Shown here: positions 9,046 to 17,328 of the stretch, piece by piece
Layout of the letters: each line of letters begins with the position of its first letter
Position numbering within the stretch: position 1 is the first letter of the stretch
From: JBAZUK01 sp041661445
GTDB taxonomy: Bacteria; Chlamydiota; Chlamydiia; Chlamydiales; SM23-39
Assembly (NCBI GenBank): GCA_041661445.1
Contig: JBAZUK010000001.1
Location: forward strand, 186,001 to 250,000
Reading direction: 5' to 3'
Length of the DNA: 64,000 nt
Translations under genes and position numbers: made by a program
The notes under the pieces: generated by a model
What the model was told of the DNA's origin: nothing
The model's database searches: none
Seen by the model: only the letters and a program-made list of their open reading frames with translations

Positions 9046-9279
9046 CTATGATTTTTGAGATTTTTTTAAAACTTTTAAAAGTGCATTATAACCTTGAAGC
9101 AATATGCCGAGTTTATTTAATTCATCTTCGGTAGAATTTTTTTTCAAGAGTTGTTTAACTTTATTTATGTTGCCCTCAATTTTATCAAACAGTTCTTTAG
9201 CTTTTTGAGGATTCTGCTTGATATCAACTTCTAGGTCAAAATCAAATTTTTCTCTTGGGGATTTTTCCAAACCGTACAT
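9046..9279 (-). CDS. Small needle co-chaperone, CT665-like (CdsE)
   Basis: A 77-residue helical protein, acidic and lysine-rich, with a hairpin-like pair of helices (about 20-45 and 50-74). It lies immediately upstream of sctF (8-base gap) and downstream of sctD. Chlamydial CT665 in this position is the proposed PscE/YscE-like partner that shields the needle subunit together with the TPR chaperone. Size and position fit; the sequence itself is too short for an independent assignment. Confidence 0.7.
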   Translation of the reverse strand: MYGLEKSPREKFDFDLEVDIKQNPQKAKELFDKIEGNINKVKQLLKKNSTEDELNKLGILLQGYNALLKVLKKSQKS

Positions 9280-9297
9280 GGCCGTCTCCTTTGTTTT

Positions 9298-11082
9298 TTA
9301 GGGGCTATAATTTATTTTATACTTTATATCTTCTTTTTCAAGAAGAATCGCATCCGGGGTAATAGAAGTTACTATCAAACCATCTAATGAATCTCCGATT
9401 GTAACAATTTTTCCATTGGCAACAATTGAAAAGTTTTTATCGTCATATTTGGCAATTCCGCTTATTTTGTATTTTTGTGAAAGATCAATTCTTGCACTGT
9501 TTTCTGATGTCGGTAGAGCTAAATTTTTTATCACATGAATTCCGGGAGTCTTTTTTAAATCAGCAAGCAGCTGCTGGAAATCATCTTTATTGTCCCTGTT
9601 GTAAGGTCCGGCCAATACCAGTTCTCCGGATATGATTTCAAAAGACAAGCTGTTAAAATTTTTTTCCTGTAATTTTGAAGCTATCTGGACTTGAAGAATC
9701 TGATCAATCACTACCTGATTTTCCAATCGGTCAAGATATGGAAAATTTAAATTTACATATTCAGTTAAATTCTGAAAATCATTTGGTGTTTTAACATAGC
9801 CTTCGAGAATAAATTTTCCGGGTTCATATGAACGAACGCTTACACTTCTATAATCCGCTTGTGAATTTAAAGTGTCATTAAAGTTTTTCCAAACAAATTC
9901 ATCTATAATAATGTTATCTTCAATTTTTGAAATAAAGTTCAATTGATCCAAATCATATAAAAGCTGTTGCTTATCAATTGTGGTAGAGAGGTGCCCTACT
10001 AGAAATAAGTTGGCTGAAGAGGAATTAAATGAAAATTGGACATCTTGATATTTCTCGATTATTTTTTTTATGTCATCTACCGGCTCTTTCTTAGCTACAT
10101 GTACGGAATTTGCTTTAAAAAGAGCAAAAAAACTCATGAAGACCACAAAAAATATTACAACGAATGATCCGGCAAATATCAAATGTCTTGTAGGAATTAT
10201 CTGCTTTTTCCAGGTAGTTGCTTCTTCTAATTTCTTTTCTTTTTCTTTTAATTTTGATTCTTCTTTTTTTTCTTCGAATTCAAAATTGGGGGCTGGTGTA
10301 TAAATTGTTTCTTGGGCTGCTTCTTTTTCAACTATTAAAAATGTAGTCGTTCCAATGGTTATTAAATCTTTTGAGGTTATTTGAGTTTTTTCTTTGATCT
10401 TATTGTTATTTACATAAGTGCCGTTTTTAGATTTCAGATCTTCAACGAAAATATTTTTATCATCATCTATGATAATTTTAGTGTTTTGTTTTGAAACGCT
10501 AAGATCTGTGAAGATAATTTCAGATACATTGGGGTCTTTTCCGATAATATAAATTTTAGATTTTTCCATTCCATATTCAGATCCCACATTCGGTCCTGAA
10601 ATGACTTTTAATATGAAAGCGGCTTCAGTAATTAAAGGAGATGGATATTCATCTTCATTTTCCTGAAATATTGTTTCGTCCTCAAAACTTTCTAGAGGTT
10701 TTTCTATAGGTATTTCTCTTGATTCCGGAAGTTGTTTTTCAAAAAGATTTTCTTCTTCTGAATTTAACATTGATTCTTCAGATTCTTCATTCTGTTTAGC
10801 TGTGTATACAAAATAGGTATTACCGATTTTAATTTTATCGTCTTCTTTAAGAAGATATTCATCAACTCTTTCGTCATTAACTTCAGCGGGATTGGTATTG
10901 CTTAAGTTTTTTACTAGATAGCCTTCTGGAGTTTTAGTGATTTTAACATGTTTTCTTGAAACGGAAGAGTCTTCTAAAATAAAATTACACTGGTCTTTAT
11001 CCCTTCCGATAATCCATGTCGGTTTTTCTTGTAGGTTTATACTTAAACCTTTTAATGGTCCGAGGATTGCTATTAATTTCAT
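9298..11082 (-). CDS. sctD: T3SS inner-membrane ring protein SctD with two FHA domains (CdsD/CT664-like)
   Basis: A 594-residue protein. The first FHA domain spans about residues 1-95 (IGRDKDQCNFILEDSSVSRKH) and a second about 155-252 (IGKDPNVSEIIFTDLSVSKQ, then KSKNGTYVNN). An acidic linker lies between them. One transmembrane helix follows at about 301-323 and the periplasmic part (about 330-594) holds BON/ring-building modules. Canonical SctD proteins have one cytoplasmic FHA-like domain; two are a chlamydial trait, and CdsD is a known substrate of chlamydial Ser/Thr kinase PknD. SctD anchors the inner ring opposite the secretin SctC, encoded at the far end of this cluster. Confidence 0.92.
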   Translation of the reverse strand: MKLIAILGPLKGLSINLQEKPTWIIGRDKDQCNFILEDSSVSRKHVKITKTPEGYLVKNLSNTNPAEVNDERVDEYLLKEDDKIKIGNTYFVYTAKQNEESEESMLNSEEENLFEKQLPESREIPIEKPLESFEDETIFQENEDEYPSPLITEAAFILKVISGPNVGSEYGMEKSKIYIIGKDPNVSEIIFTDLSVSKQNTKIIIDDDKNIFVEDLKSKNGTYVNNNKIKEKTQITSKDLITIGTTTFLIVEKEAAQETIYTPAPNFEFEEKKEESKLKEKEKKLEEATTWKKQIIPTRHLIFAGSFVVIFFVVFMSFFALFKANSVHVAKKEPVDDIKKIIEKYQDVQFSFNSSSANLFLVGHLSTTIDKQQLLYDLDQLNFISKIEDNIIIDEFVWKNFNDTLNSQADYRSVSVRSYEPGKFILEGYVKTPNDFQNLTEYVNLNFPYLDRLENQVVIDQILQVQIASKLQEKNFNSLSFEIISGELVLAGPYNRDNKDDFQQLLADLKKTPGIHVIKNLALPTSENSARIDLSQKYKISGIAKYDDKNFSIVANGKIVTIGDSLDGLIVTSITPDAILLEKEDIKYKINYSP

Positions 11083-11090
11083 CGTTGTCC

Positions 11091-11498
11091 TTATAATATA
11101 GTTTTTTCAGCCAGCTGATTAAATCTTTCTATTTCTTTTTTCCAGAATGTTACAAAATTTACAAAATTTTCCAACTTTTCTTTAAATTCATTATATTTAA
11201 TTTCATAAGGCATGTCATCGGAGAGAGTCAAGAATTTTTCTTCTATATCAATTCCAATCCTAGCCCTTCCGGTTCCGATTCCCATTAAATTAGCTCTCAT
11301 TAAATATATGAAAAGATCTTCTTTATTTTTTGTTGGACACATTATTAAATTGCTGTGAAAATAAAATCCCGGATTCAATTCCCAGAGTTTTACAACAATA
11401 TCATCCCTAAATTCAATAGTGTAACTTTTATCTTTTTCTTTTTTTGGAACTTCCAGATCAAGTTCTAAACAAAGCTTCTTAATATGATCACTTGCCAT
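11091..11498 (-). CDS. CesT-like T3SS chaperone homologue (CT663-like)
   Basis: A 135-residue acidic protein with the alternating helix-strand pattern of class I secretion chaperones (N-terminal helix DHIKKLCLELDL, strands YTIEFRDDIVVKLW and GFYFHSNLIMC, final helix of about 25 residues). In C. trachomatis, CT663 has been reported to bind RNA polymerase and the primary sigma factor and to modulate transcription, so the protein may link secretion and gene expression. It is the first gene of the minus-strand T3SS cluster, 9 bases upstream of sctD. It could equally serve as a true effector chaperone here. Confidence 0.75.
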   Translation of the reverse strand: MASDHIKKLCLELDLEVPKKEKDKSYTIEFRDDIVVKLWELNPGFYFHSNLIMCPTKNKEDLFIYLMRANLMGIGTGRARIGIDIEEKFLTLSDDMPYEIKYNEFKEKLENFVNFVTFWKKEIERFNQLAEKTIL

Positions 11499-11823
11499 TT
11501 AATGACCCCAACTTATATTTCATTTTGAAGATTTTTTTTATTGATGAAAAGAAAAAAATAAATTTTTTTTAATAAAACCCTAAAAATATTCTTAAGGTGT
11601 TAAAATTTATCAGCTTATGAAATAATGAAAATTCTACAAGGGATTTTCTCTGGTTTGTTTAACTCATTTAAAAGGATTAATTTATGATAATTATAAAAAT
11701 TATTATACTTTGTTAATAAACTATTAAGATTGTTCAAGATATTATTTGACAAATTATTAATTTTACATTAAAATAATTATAAGAAGAAATAGATTTAAAT
11801 CTTATTCATAATAAGAGGTAAAA
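11499..11823. other. Divergent intergenic region between the T3SS core operon and the secreted-protein genes
   Basis: About 325 bases of very AT-rich DNA with no open frame worth calling. It must hold the start of transcription of the minus-strand T3SS operon and that of the plus-strand gene at 11824. A near-consensus plus-strand promoter is seen at 11746-11774. No convincing minus-strand promoter was found by eye, which may mean that the T3SS operon relies on a weaker or activator-dependent site. Confidence 0.6.
11746..11774 (+). promoter_or_regulatory. Sigma-70-type promoter for the gene at 11824
   Basis: TTGACA (11746-11751), a spacer of exactly 17 bases and TAAAAT (11769-11774). This is a near-perfect housekeeping (chlamydial sigma-66) promoter, giving a leader of about 40 bases. 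The ribosome-binding site AAGAGG (11813-11818) lies 5 bases before the ATG. Confidence 0.75.
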
Positions 11824-12888
11824 ATGAGTATATATAATAATATAGACAGTAATAATGTAAATGGTCTAGATCCTAAGCTTTCAATGCCGGTTCAGGATGA
11901 TAACAATCATTTAGAAATATCTGCGTTTTATTATGTAATGTTAGCTGCGATGTCTAATTTAAACAGTTCAAAAAATTGTATTGATCCGGATGATCAGAAA
12001 CAAGAAGAACTGGCTATGATGCAAAATCTGGCAAATATAAAGTCGATGGATGCTAAAAAGACTTTAATTGATTTTATGAGACATGCTATGCAGGAATCCG
12101 GTGATGTTCTAATGACGGGAATGCTTGATGGGATGGAAAGCCAGCTGCAGGAGTGTCAGGATAAAATTAATGATGCTATAAAACAATATCAGACTGAACT
12201 AGATAAATTAGAGGGAAAAGATGTAGATAAAAATGGTAAAAAGAAAAAAAGAGGATTTTTCTCTAAATTATGGCGCGGTACAAAAAAAGATTTAGCGAAA
12301 GCTGGAAATTATATTGCTACAATTAATGAAAACCACAAGAAAATCGATAAAGAAAAAAAAGAGAAAATAGCTGATATCAAAGCCATTTTGAATAAACCAA
12401 ATAAAACAGAAAAAGATTTTGAACAGATGCAAACAGACTTCAAAGATTTGTTTAGTATTATAGATAAAGAACGCAAAAATGGATGGCTAGCGGCTTCAGG
12501 ATCTTGGTTGGATCATCAAGGAAAAATCGCCTGGGGAGATGTTACCAGTACTTTTGGAGGCGACAGTAAATGGATGTGCTATCTTGGAGCTCCCGGGGCC
12601 GCGCTTGTTGCAGGACTTGCTTATGCGGTAGGAGGTTTGTTTGATGTCCTTGCTGATATGGACTATACAGATACAAGTAGTGAAAAGTCCATTACGACAA
12701 CATCTGGAAAGGCTCAGGCATATGTACAGGTTGAGCAATCCTTGTTTCAGGTTTTAACAACCTTGGCTGACAACAATCTGCACAATGATCAGACGTTTAT
12801 AGATCAAACTGCAAATGCAAGAAAAGCATATAGTGATGTATCGAAACAAACAGATGATTTAGCAAAATCGATCAGCGATGTTTCATAA
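11824..12888 (+). CDS. Putative T3SS-secreted structural protein (354 aa), unfamiliar family
   Basis: No known family is recognised. The 354 residues split into an N-terminal region rich in Asn and Asp (1-30), a helical part (about 30-135), a basic stretch (KKKKRGFFSKLWRG, about 139-152), a coiled-coil segment (to about 225), a Gly/Ala-rich hydrophobic stretch near 260-285 (GAPGAALVAGLAYAVGGLF) and a helical C-terminus. It has no Sec signal peptide, as expected for a T3SS substrate. A near-consensus promoter and good ribosome-binding site imply high expression. It starts 325 bases from the first T3SS core gene on the opposite strand. The single hydrophobic hairpin-like segment would suit a pore-forming translocator, but this is inference. 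Confidence 0.7.
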   Translation: MSIYNNIDSNNVNGLDPKLSMPVQDDNNHLEISAFYYVMLAAMSNLNSSKNCIDPDDQKQEELAMMQNLANIKSMDAKKTLIDFMRHAMQESGDVLMTGMLDGMESQLQECQDKINDAIKQYQTELDKLEGKDVDKNGKKKKRGFFSKLWRGTKKDLAKAGNYIATINENHKKIDKEKKEKIADIKAILNKPNKTEKDFEQMQTDFKDLFSIIDKERKNGWLAASGSWLDHQGKIAWGDVTSTFGGDSKWMCYLGAPGAALVAGLAYAVGGLFDVLADMDYTDTSSEKSITTTSGKAQAYVQVEQSLFQVLTTLADNNLHNDQTFIDQTANARKAYSDVSKQTDDLAKSISDVS

Positions 12889-12958
12889 AGCAATTTTTAA
12901 GACTGAGAGGTATCTAAAAGTACTTCTCAAATCTTAAGTTAAACTTAAGTCACTAACA

Positions 12959-12980
12959 TTAAGCTTGTTGTTTAGCTTAA
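12959..12980. repeat. Inverted repeat downstream of the 354-aa secreted candidate
   Basis: TTAAGCT (12959-12965) and AGCTTAA (12974-12980) are exact complements around an 8-base loop. It directly follows a CTTAAGTT/AACTTAAG palindrome. Possible roles are a weak terminator or an operator for the downstream operon; the sequence does not decide. Confidence 0.4.
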
Positions 12981-13163
12981 GAAGTTGATCTCGTTGAGAA
13001 AATCATAGGTTCCTGCAGACCAGTCTTTTACAGTCAAAAATTAACAATGTCTTAATTGTGTCTTAAAATTTAATTAGTAATATTAAATGTTTTTAATAGA
13101 TTTAAGCCATTAAATATAAGTCATTTGTTTTAAAGAAATATTAAGATAGTTTAAAAGAATTAG

Positions 13164-13192
13164 TTGACTAATTAATTATTTTTAGCTATAAT
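13164..13192 (+). promoter_or_regulatory. Sigma-70-type promoter for the 13245-17263 operon
   Basis: TTGACT (13164-13169), a 17-base spacer and a perfect TATAAT (13187-13192). The first gene starts about 45 bases later behind AAGAGGA (13234-13240). It is the strongest-looking promoter in the window and suggests abundant expression of the five genes downstream. Confidence 0.78.
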
Positions 13193-13244
13193 AATATTAA
13201 GCGAGAAATATAAGTAATAACAAAAGATTATAAAAGAGGAAAAC

Positions 13245-13652
13245 ATGACAAACTTAAAACAAGAATTCTCAAAGCTCTTCGACTTCTTCAGTTTAGACGA
13301 TAATGAAAGAGCCGAGAAATTTGTAGATGTGATTAATGAGATAGTTAAGTTTTCTGAAAAGATGCAGGAAGAAATAGTGAAAGGATCGGATGAAGAAAGA
13401 AAAGAAATCCAAGAGTTTTTAGATAAATTAAAAGTTCAGGTAGAAGAAGAAAAAAGTAAGTTGTTTGAAAAAATGGGAATTTCAGAAGATGCATTAAAAG
13501 AATACATAAGTAATAAAGAAAACTTTTCAGATGAAGAATGGACAGTGATGCAGGAAATGAAAAAACAGGTGAAAGAAGAACTGGATCCAAAAAGCGAAAA
13601 ACCAAAAAAAATAAATAAAAAAAGATCCAATAAAACTTGGATTCAAAGTTAA
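13245..13652 (+). CDS. Small charged helical protein heading the secreted-protein operon, candidate chaperone
   Basis: A 135-residue protein that is not recognised. Residues 1-105 are helical and strongly acidic (runs such as SDEERKEIQEFLDKLK and EVEEEK-like repeats), whereas the last 25 are lysine-rich and end KTWIQS. It has no hydrophobic segment. As first gene of the operon, 15 bases before the 334-residue protein and directly behind a strong promoter, it could be the cytoplasmic chaperone or regulator of the exported products. That role is inferred from position, size and charge only; the mixed acidic/basic layout is unlike classical SycD (TPR) chaperones. Confidence 0.65.
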   Translation: MTNLKQEFSKLFDFFSLDDNERAEKFVDVINEIVKFSEKMQEEIVKGSDEERKEIQEFLDKLKVQVEEEKSKLFEKMGISEDALKEYISNKENFSDEEWTVMQEMKKQVKEELDPKSEKPKKINKKRSNKTWIQS

Positions 13653-13667
13653 AAAAAGGATAAAAAA

Positions 13668-14672
13668 ATGAGTAATCTAGAAATAGATGCAGTTAATAAT
13701 AACACAGTTAATAATGATATTATTAATAAAGCATTGTTATCCCAAATGGTCAATACTGATGCTTTAAAAAGTAAAGATAAAGATGATATAAATGTCAAAA
13801 ATTGTAGTTATGTATTCGTTGTTATTTCTAAGTTGAACGAAATTGGAATTGAAAAGTCATCTAAAATCCTAGCTGCTATTGCTCAGGTTCAGAAGATCCT
13901 TGATGAAATTATCACAGACTTGTCGCAATTGAAAAACCTTCTTCAGCAGTTACAGAACATTGATTGGGGTAAAGGACCTGATGGTAAAGATTGGGGTGAT
14001 CCAAAAGATCATAGTGATGCTGATAACCAGGCTCAGATGGCCAGAATAATTGGTGGCTATACAGATATCCATGGCGTGCATCACGATGGTTGGCTACAAC
14101 AGAAAACGACAAACCCATTTACAGGTAAGGATTGTACAAATCTTGAGTTGTTGCAAGCTTACTGGGCAGATTTGTTTCATGCTCCCTCAACAGGTGGTGA
14201 AGGATTATTATATCAGTTACAAGATGCCTTAAATAATCCCGATTTCCCACAAAAAAGTGGATCGGCAATTACGTTTTTAAAAGATTTGAATGATCCGGAA
14301 AAATTTTTCGGAGCTAAAGGAGATTGGGTTAACGGTAGTGAATCATTTTTAGATGTTTTAAACGGAAAGGTTAATGAAAAACAAATTACCTACATCGCTA
14401 ACATAATGGCAAAAGGATTTACTTATTCATGGTATAGCAGAACAGGTCAAGGCCCAAAAGGCGATACAAAAACTTATAATGATGATGTCGGTGATATAAC
14501 AAACGAGTTTGAACAGACTAAAGGTGGTTTAAATGGACTTAACTCTACTCAGTCATCCAACCTTTCAATGTACTCGCAGAACTTGACATCATACATACAG
14601 GAAGGTCAGCAGATGATCCAGAACGGAAGCCAGGAGACAAAAGCCTACGTCAGCAACCAAAAAGGACAATAA
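13668..14672 (+). CDS. Putative T3SS filament/tip-like secreted protein (334 aa)
   Basis: Not recognised as a known family. It has helical N- and C-terminal regions (about 60-110, coiled-coil SQLKNLLQQLQNI, and 285-334) enclosing a Gly/Trp/Asp-rich middle domain (about 110-275). This helix-domain-helix plan is shared by needle-tip, EspA-like filament and flagellin-type proteins, in which the terminal helices pack and the middle domain is exposed. It ends in YVSNQKGQ, the same NQKGQ terminus as the needle subunit SctF in this window. There is no Sec signal peptide. The next gene starts 31 bases downstream behind GAGG. A needle extension or tip role is a hypothesis. Confidence 0.7.
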   Translation: MSNLEIDAVNNNTVNNDIINKALLSQMVNTDALKSKDKDDINVKNCSYVFVVISKLNEIGIEKSSKILAAIAQVQKILDEIITDLSQLKNLLQQLQNIDWGKGPDGKDWGDPKDHSDADNQAQMARIIGGYTDIHGVHHDGWLQQKTTNPFTGKDCTNLELLQAYWADLFHAPSTGGEGLLYQLQDALNNPDFPQKSGSAITFLKDLNDPEKFFGAKGDWVNGSESFLDVLNGKVNEKQITYIANIMAKGFTYSWYSRTGQGPKGDTKTYNDDVGDITNEFEQTKGGLNGLNSTQSSNLSMYSQNLTSYIQEGQQMIQNGSQETKAYVSNQKGQ

Positions 14673-14703
14673 TTTAAAAAAATAATAATAAAGAGGTAAA
14701 AAA

Positions 14704-15876
14704 ATGACTAACCTAAAAATTAATGACACTCAAGTCAGTGTTAACAAAATGCAAGGTGATTTTAGCGATGCTAAAATACTTGTAAATTTACCTCAGGCAA
14801 CCGAGGTTAAAGAATCAACAGGAAGAAAAGATATCATTTTAAAAAGACGACAAACATCTTCTCCTAAATTAGATGAAAACTATGCATCGGAAAATAAAGT
14901 TGCTGATGATAAAGCAATCTCTGATTATATAAATAGATTGCCCAGTGATCAAAAAGATGATTTTTTGAAATATTTCCCTTTAATATTAGAAGAAATGGTA
15001 AATGATAAAGATATAAAATTATCCTCAGATGATAAAAAAGCTATTGCTTCTTTTTGCGCTGACTTAAAAGCTTCTTCAGATTCTAATGAAGCTAATTATG
15101 TTGGAGGTAATTCAGATCGTTTTAACGGTATTGCGAACATCATGATGATTATCATTAAAGTATTTACCGATAATATGAACACTGAATCAATTGATGAACT
15201 ATCACAGATAAACGAAACAAACTTGGCAAATACATTTTTACAGAAAGCTCAGGAAATATTAAAAGAGAATATTAAAAATAATAATGATGTTTTAGCTTCT
15301 TCCGATAAAAAGAAAGGGACAATCTGGAACCCTCTAAAAAAATCATTCTGGAGCCAGTTTAAAGATTTGAAATTTGATGTCAAAGTAGCAATTATAGTCG
15401 GTACAATAGCTGCAGGCGGTTCTGCGTTATTTGCTTCTGAAGGTGCTGAGGCTGAAATTACTGGAGCTGCAGTAAAAGGAGCAATGAAAAAAGAAGGTGA
15501 AGAGCTTGCTGCTGGTAGTGTAGAAAAAAAGGCTGCGGAAAAAGCTGTAGAAAACGAAGGAAAAACTTTGGCAAAAAAATCTCCGACAATAGGGAAAAGA
15601 TTAAAAACATCTTTCGGCAGACTTGCTCAGGGTGCCATGTTATATTTTATCGCTGCAATGTATTTAGCCAAAGATGAAGCTCAGGATATTTCAAATAAAT
15701 TACAGGGGTTTTCATTTGTTTCTCAATATGAAACCGGAGTTATTAACCAGAATAATATCACTCAGCAGACAGCAGCGAAAAGGATGGGCGATGATAGTGA
15801 AAGGATTTCTCAATCATCAGGATATGTACAGCAGGCTATCAGTATGTTCGGTCAAGCATATCAGTTTAGAGCATAA
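14704..15876 (+). CDS. Candidate major translocator-like protein with two hydrophobic segments (390 aa)
   Basis: Not recognised at sequence level. The 390 residues comprise a soluble N-terminal half (about 1-215), a hydrophobic segment at about 227-243 (VAIIVGTIAAGGSALFA), an Ala/Glu-rich amphipathic stretch, a second hydrophobic helix at about 310-325 (AQGAMLYFIAAMYLA) and a polar helical tail ending in QAYQFRA. Two separated membrane segments flanked by coiled coil, without a signal peptide, is the plan of the SctE (YopB/CopB) translocator that forms the host-membrane pore. The following gene begins 11 bases downstream behind GGGAGAAG. SctE is proposed from architecture only. Confidence 0.65.
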   Translation: MTNLKINDTQVSVNKMQGDFSDAKILVNLPQATEVKESTGRKDIILKRRQTSSPKLDENYASENKVADDKAISDYINRLPSDQKDDFLKYFPLILEEMVNDKDIKLSSDDKKAIASFCADLKASSDSNEANYVGGNSDRFNGIANIMMIIIKVFTDNMNTESIDELSQINETNLANTFLQKAQEILKENIKNNNDVLASSDKKKGTIWNPLKKSFWSQFKDLKFDVKVAIIVGTIAAGGSALFASEGAEAEITGAAVKGAMKKEGEELAAGSVEKKAAEKAVENEGKTLAKKSPTIGKRLKTSFGRLAQGAMLYFIAAMYLAKDEAQDISNKLQGFSFVSQYETGVINQNNITQQTAAKRMGDDSERISQSSGYVQQAISMFGQAYQFRA

Positions 15877-15887
15877 GGGAGAAGATT

Positions 15888-16523
15888 ATGACAGTTCAAG
15901 CAAATAATATTATAATACCGGATACAACAAAAGATGTAGGCTTAAATGTTCTTATATCAGGATTAAATGATGTAATAATTAAAGAAGCTACTTTGATGGT
16001 TCTTTATTCGGATGCTATGAGACAGTCTACTAAACTTATGAACGATGCAAACATTAAACAGAAAAAGGTTAATGAAGAATTGTATAGTAAAAAACCTTTA
16101 TATGAACTTCCAAAATGGTTGGATCAACCTTTTCTAGGAAGTGTTTTAAATACACCAAATGATGTTTTCCAACATCCTGAGAAGATGCAGTCAACTCTTT
16201 TACTGTTCGCGGGATTGGCTTGCCTTTCAACTACATTTTCCGGAGCATATGCAGAAAAGATACAGGGAATGGGAATGAGCATAGCTCAAAAAGGTTATTT
16301 ATATTCAAATATTTTATCATATGGAATCGGATCTTATTACGCTTTAAAAAAAGGCAGATTGACATCAGAATCTCAAAAGCTGCAAGGTGCTATCGATTCA
16401 CTTATGAATAATACAAAATGTTATCAAGAAGGCTATGATAATCTATCAAAAACAGATTCATCATCAGCTAAAGCAATTCAGGAAATAATACAAAACGATT
16501 ATAGAAGTAAAAGAAAAAGTTAA
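15888..16523 (+). CDS. Operon protein with central hydrophobic region (211 aa), possible translocator partner
   Basis: An unrecognised 211-residue protein. The N-terminal 100 residues are mixed helical, residues about 104-120 (TLLLFAGLACLSTTFS) are hydrophobic, a second weaker hydrophobic patch (GYLYSNILSYGIGSYYAL) follows at about 135-155, and the tail is basic (YRSKRKS). No signal peptide is present. It lies 11 bases after the two-segment protein and 23 bases before the last operon gene. Its likely role is in the same secreted membrane-active complex, but nothing in the sequence proves this. Confidence 0.62.
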   Translation: MTVQANNIIIPDTTKDVGLNVLISGLNDVIIKEATLMVLYSDAMRQSTKLMNDANIKQKKVNEELYSKKPLYELPKWLDQPFLGSVLNTPNDVFQHPEKMQSTLLLFAGLACLSTTFSGAYAEKIQGMGMSIAQKGYLYSNILSYGIGSYYALKKGRLTSESQKLQGAIDSLMNNTKCYQEGYDNLSKTDSSSAKAIQEIIQNDYRSKRKS

Positions 16524-16546
16524 TAATAAATAAAAGGAGTAAAAAT

Positions 16547-17263
16547 ATGACAAGTACAGCAAATGACATCATCACAGTATGTTCTGCAGAAGATGCATTA
16601 AATATAGCTAGTTCTTATTATATTGAAGTAAATAAAAAGACAAATGTGATGTTAGATTTGTTACGTAAGGAACAGTCTAACTCGATAAATGAAATGATAA
16701 AAGCTTCTTTTGGTATAGCACATGCAATCTGCCTGCAGGCAGCTTTTGAAGCAGGTATGCAGACATGTATAGCAATTTCTAGTGGTAATGCTTTATATGG
16801 TATTAACAAGACAGAAAAAGAAATTAATCCTCAAATTAAAAGTTTAGATGACAGTACAAAAAATATTGATAAAAGATTAAGAAATGAATATTCAGATGCA
16901 GAAAGGACAAAACTACCTAATGATAAAAAAACTGAATTCGATACCCAAAAACAACAGCTTGCCGATATTAAAAAGAGTCATGAAAGAGCAATTGAAAAAC
17001 ATAGAGGTGAATTAAACTCTGTACAAGCTAAAGCTCAACAGAAAGCAACAGTGGGTGCAGCGCTTGCCCAAGGTCTTGCTAGTATTCCAAAAGGGCTGCA
17101 GGATGCTTATCAAAAAAGAGCTGATGCAGTGAAATCGGTAAACGAACAGACCCAGCAGCAGTTTGCTTCCAGTTATGATAAATCCTTACAAACCTTAAGA
17201 GGATTTTTGGATATTAACTATTTAGCCGGTGTAGTAGCTTTAAGTAGTATACAATTAAGATAA
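16547..17263 (+). CDS. Candidate minor translocator-like protein (238 aa)
   Basis: An unrecognised 238-residue protein with one Ala/Gly-rich moderately hydrophobic segment (about 48-85, SFGIAHAICLQAAFEAGMQ and on), a long charged coiled coil (about 88-165) and a C-terminal helix containing a second apolar patch (LDINYLAGVVALSSIQL). One hydrophobic segment plus coiled coil recalls SctB (YopD/CopD) minor translocators, which pair with SctE-like proteins. It is the last gene of the operon and is followed by a strong hairpin terminator. AAAAGGAG precedes the start. The role is inferred. Confidence 0.62.
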   Translation: MTSTANDIITVCSAEDALNIASSYYIEVNKKTNVMLDLLRKEQSNSINEMIKASFGIAHAICLQAAFEAGMQTCIAISSGNALYGINKTEKEINPQIKSLDDSTKNIDKRLRNEYSDAERTKLPNDKKTEFDTQKQQLADIKKSHERAIEKHRGELNSVQAKAQQKATVGAALAQGLASIPKGLQDAYQKRADAVKSVNEQTQQQFASSYDKSLQTLRGFLDINYLAGVVALSSIQLR

Positions 17264-17290
17264 TAAACAAATAGACTTTCAGATTAATGA

Positions 17291-17322
17291 TAAGACCTTT
17301 AGGTTAAAAACTAAAGGTCTTA
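17291..17322. terminator. Bidirectional hairpin terminator between the secreted-protein operon and clpX
   Basis: TAAGACCTTTAG (17291-17302) pairs perfectly with CTAAAGGTCTTA (17311-17322) around an 8-base loop, a 12-bp stem, with a T-rich stretch following on the plus strand. It sits between convergent genes ending at 17263 (plus) and 17329 (minus). Confidence 0.85.
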
Positions 17323-17328
17323 TTCTTT

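Larger units (their letters stand above)
12889..13244. other. Intergenic region with stacked inverted repeats and a promoter
   Basis: About 356 bases without a gene. The upstream half contains consecutive palindromic elements: an imperfect GAGAGGTA/TACTTCTC hairpin (about 12905-12931), a CTTAAGTT/AACTTAAG element near 12933-12950 and TTAAGCT/AGCTTAA (12959-12965 with 12974-12980). The downstream half carries the promoter at 13164-13192. The hairpins may end transcription of the preceding gene, although none is followed by a clean T-run. Confidence 0.55.
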
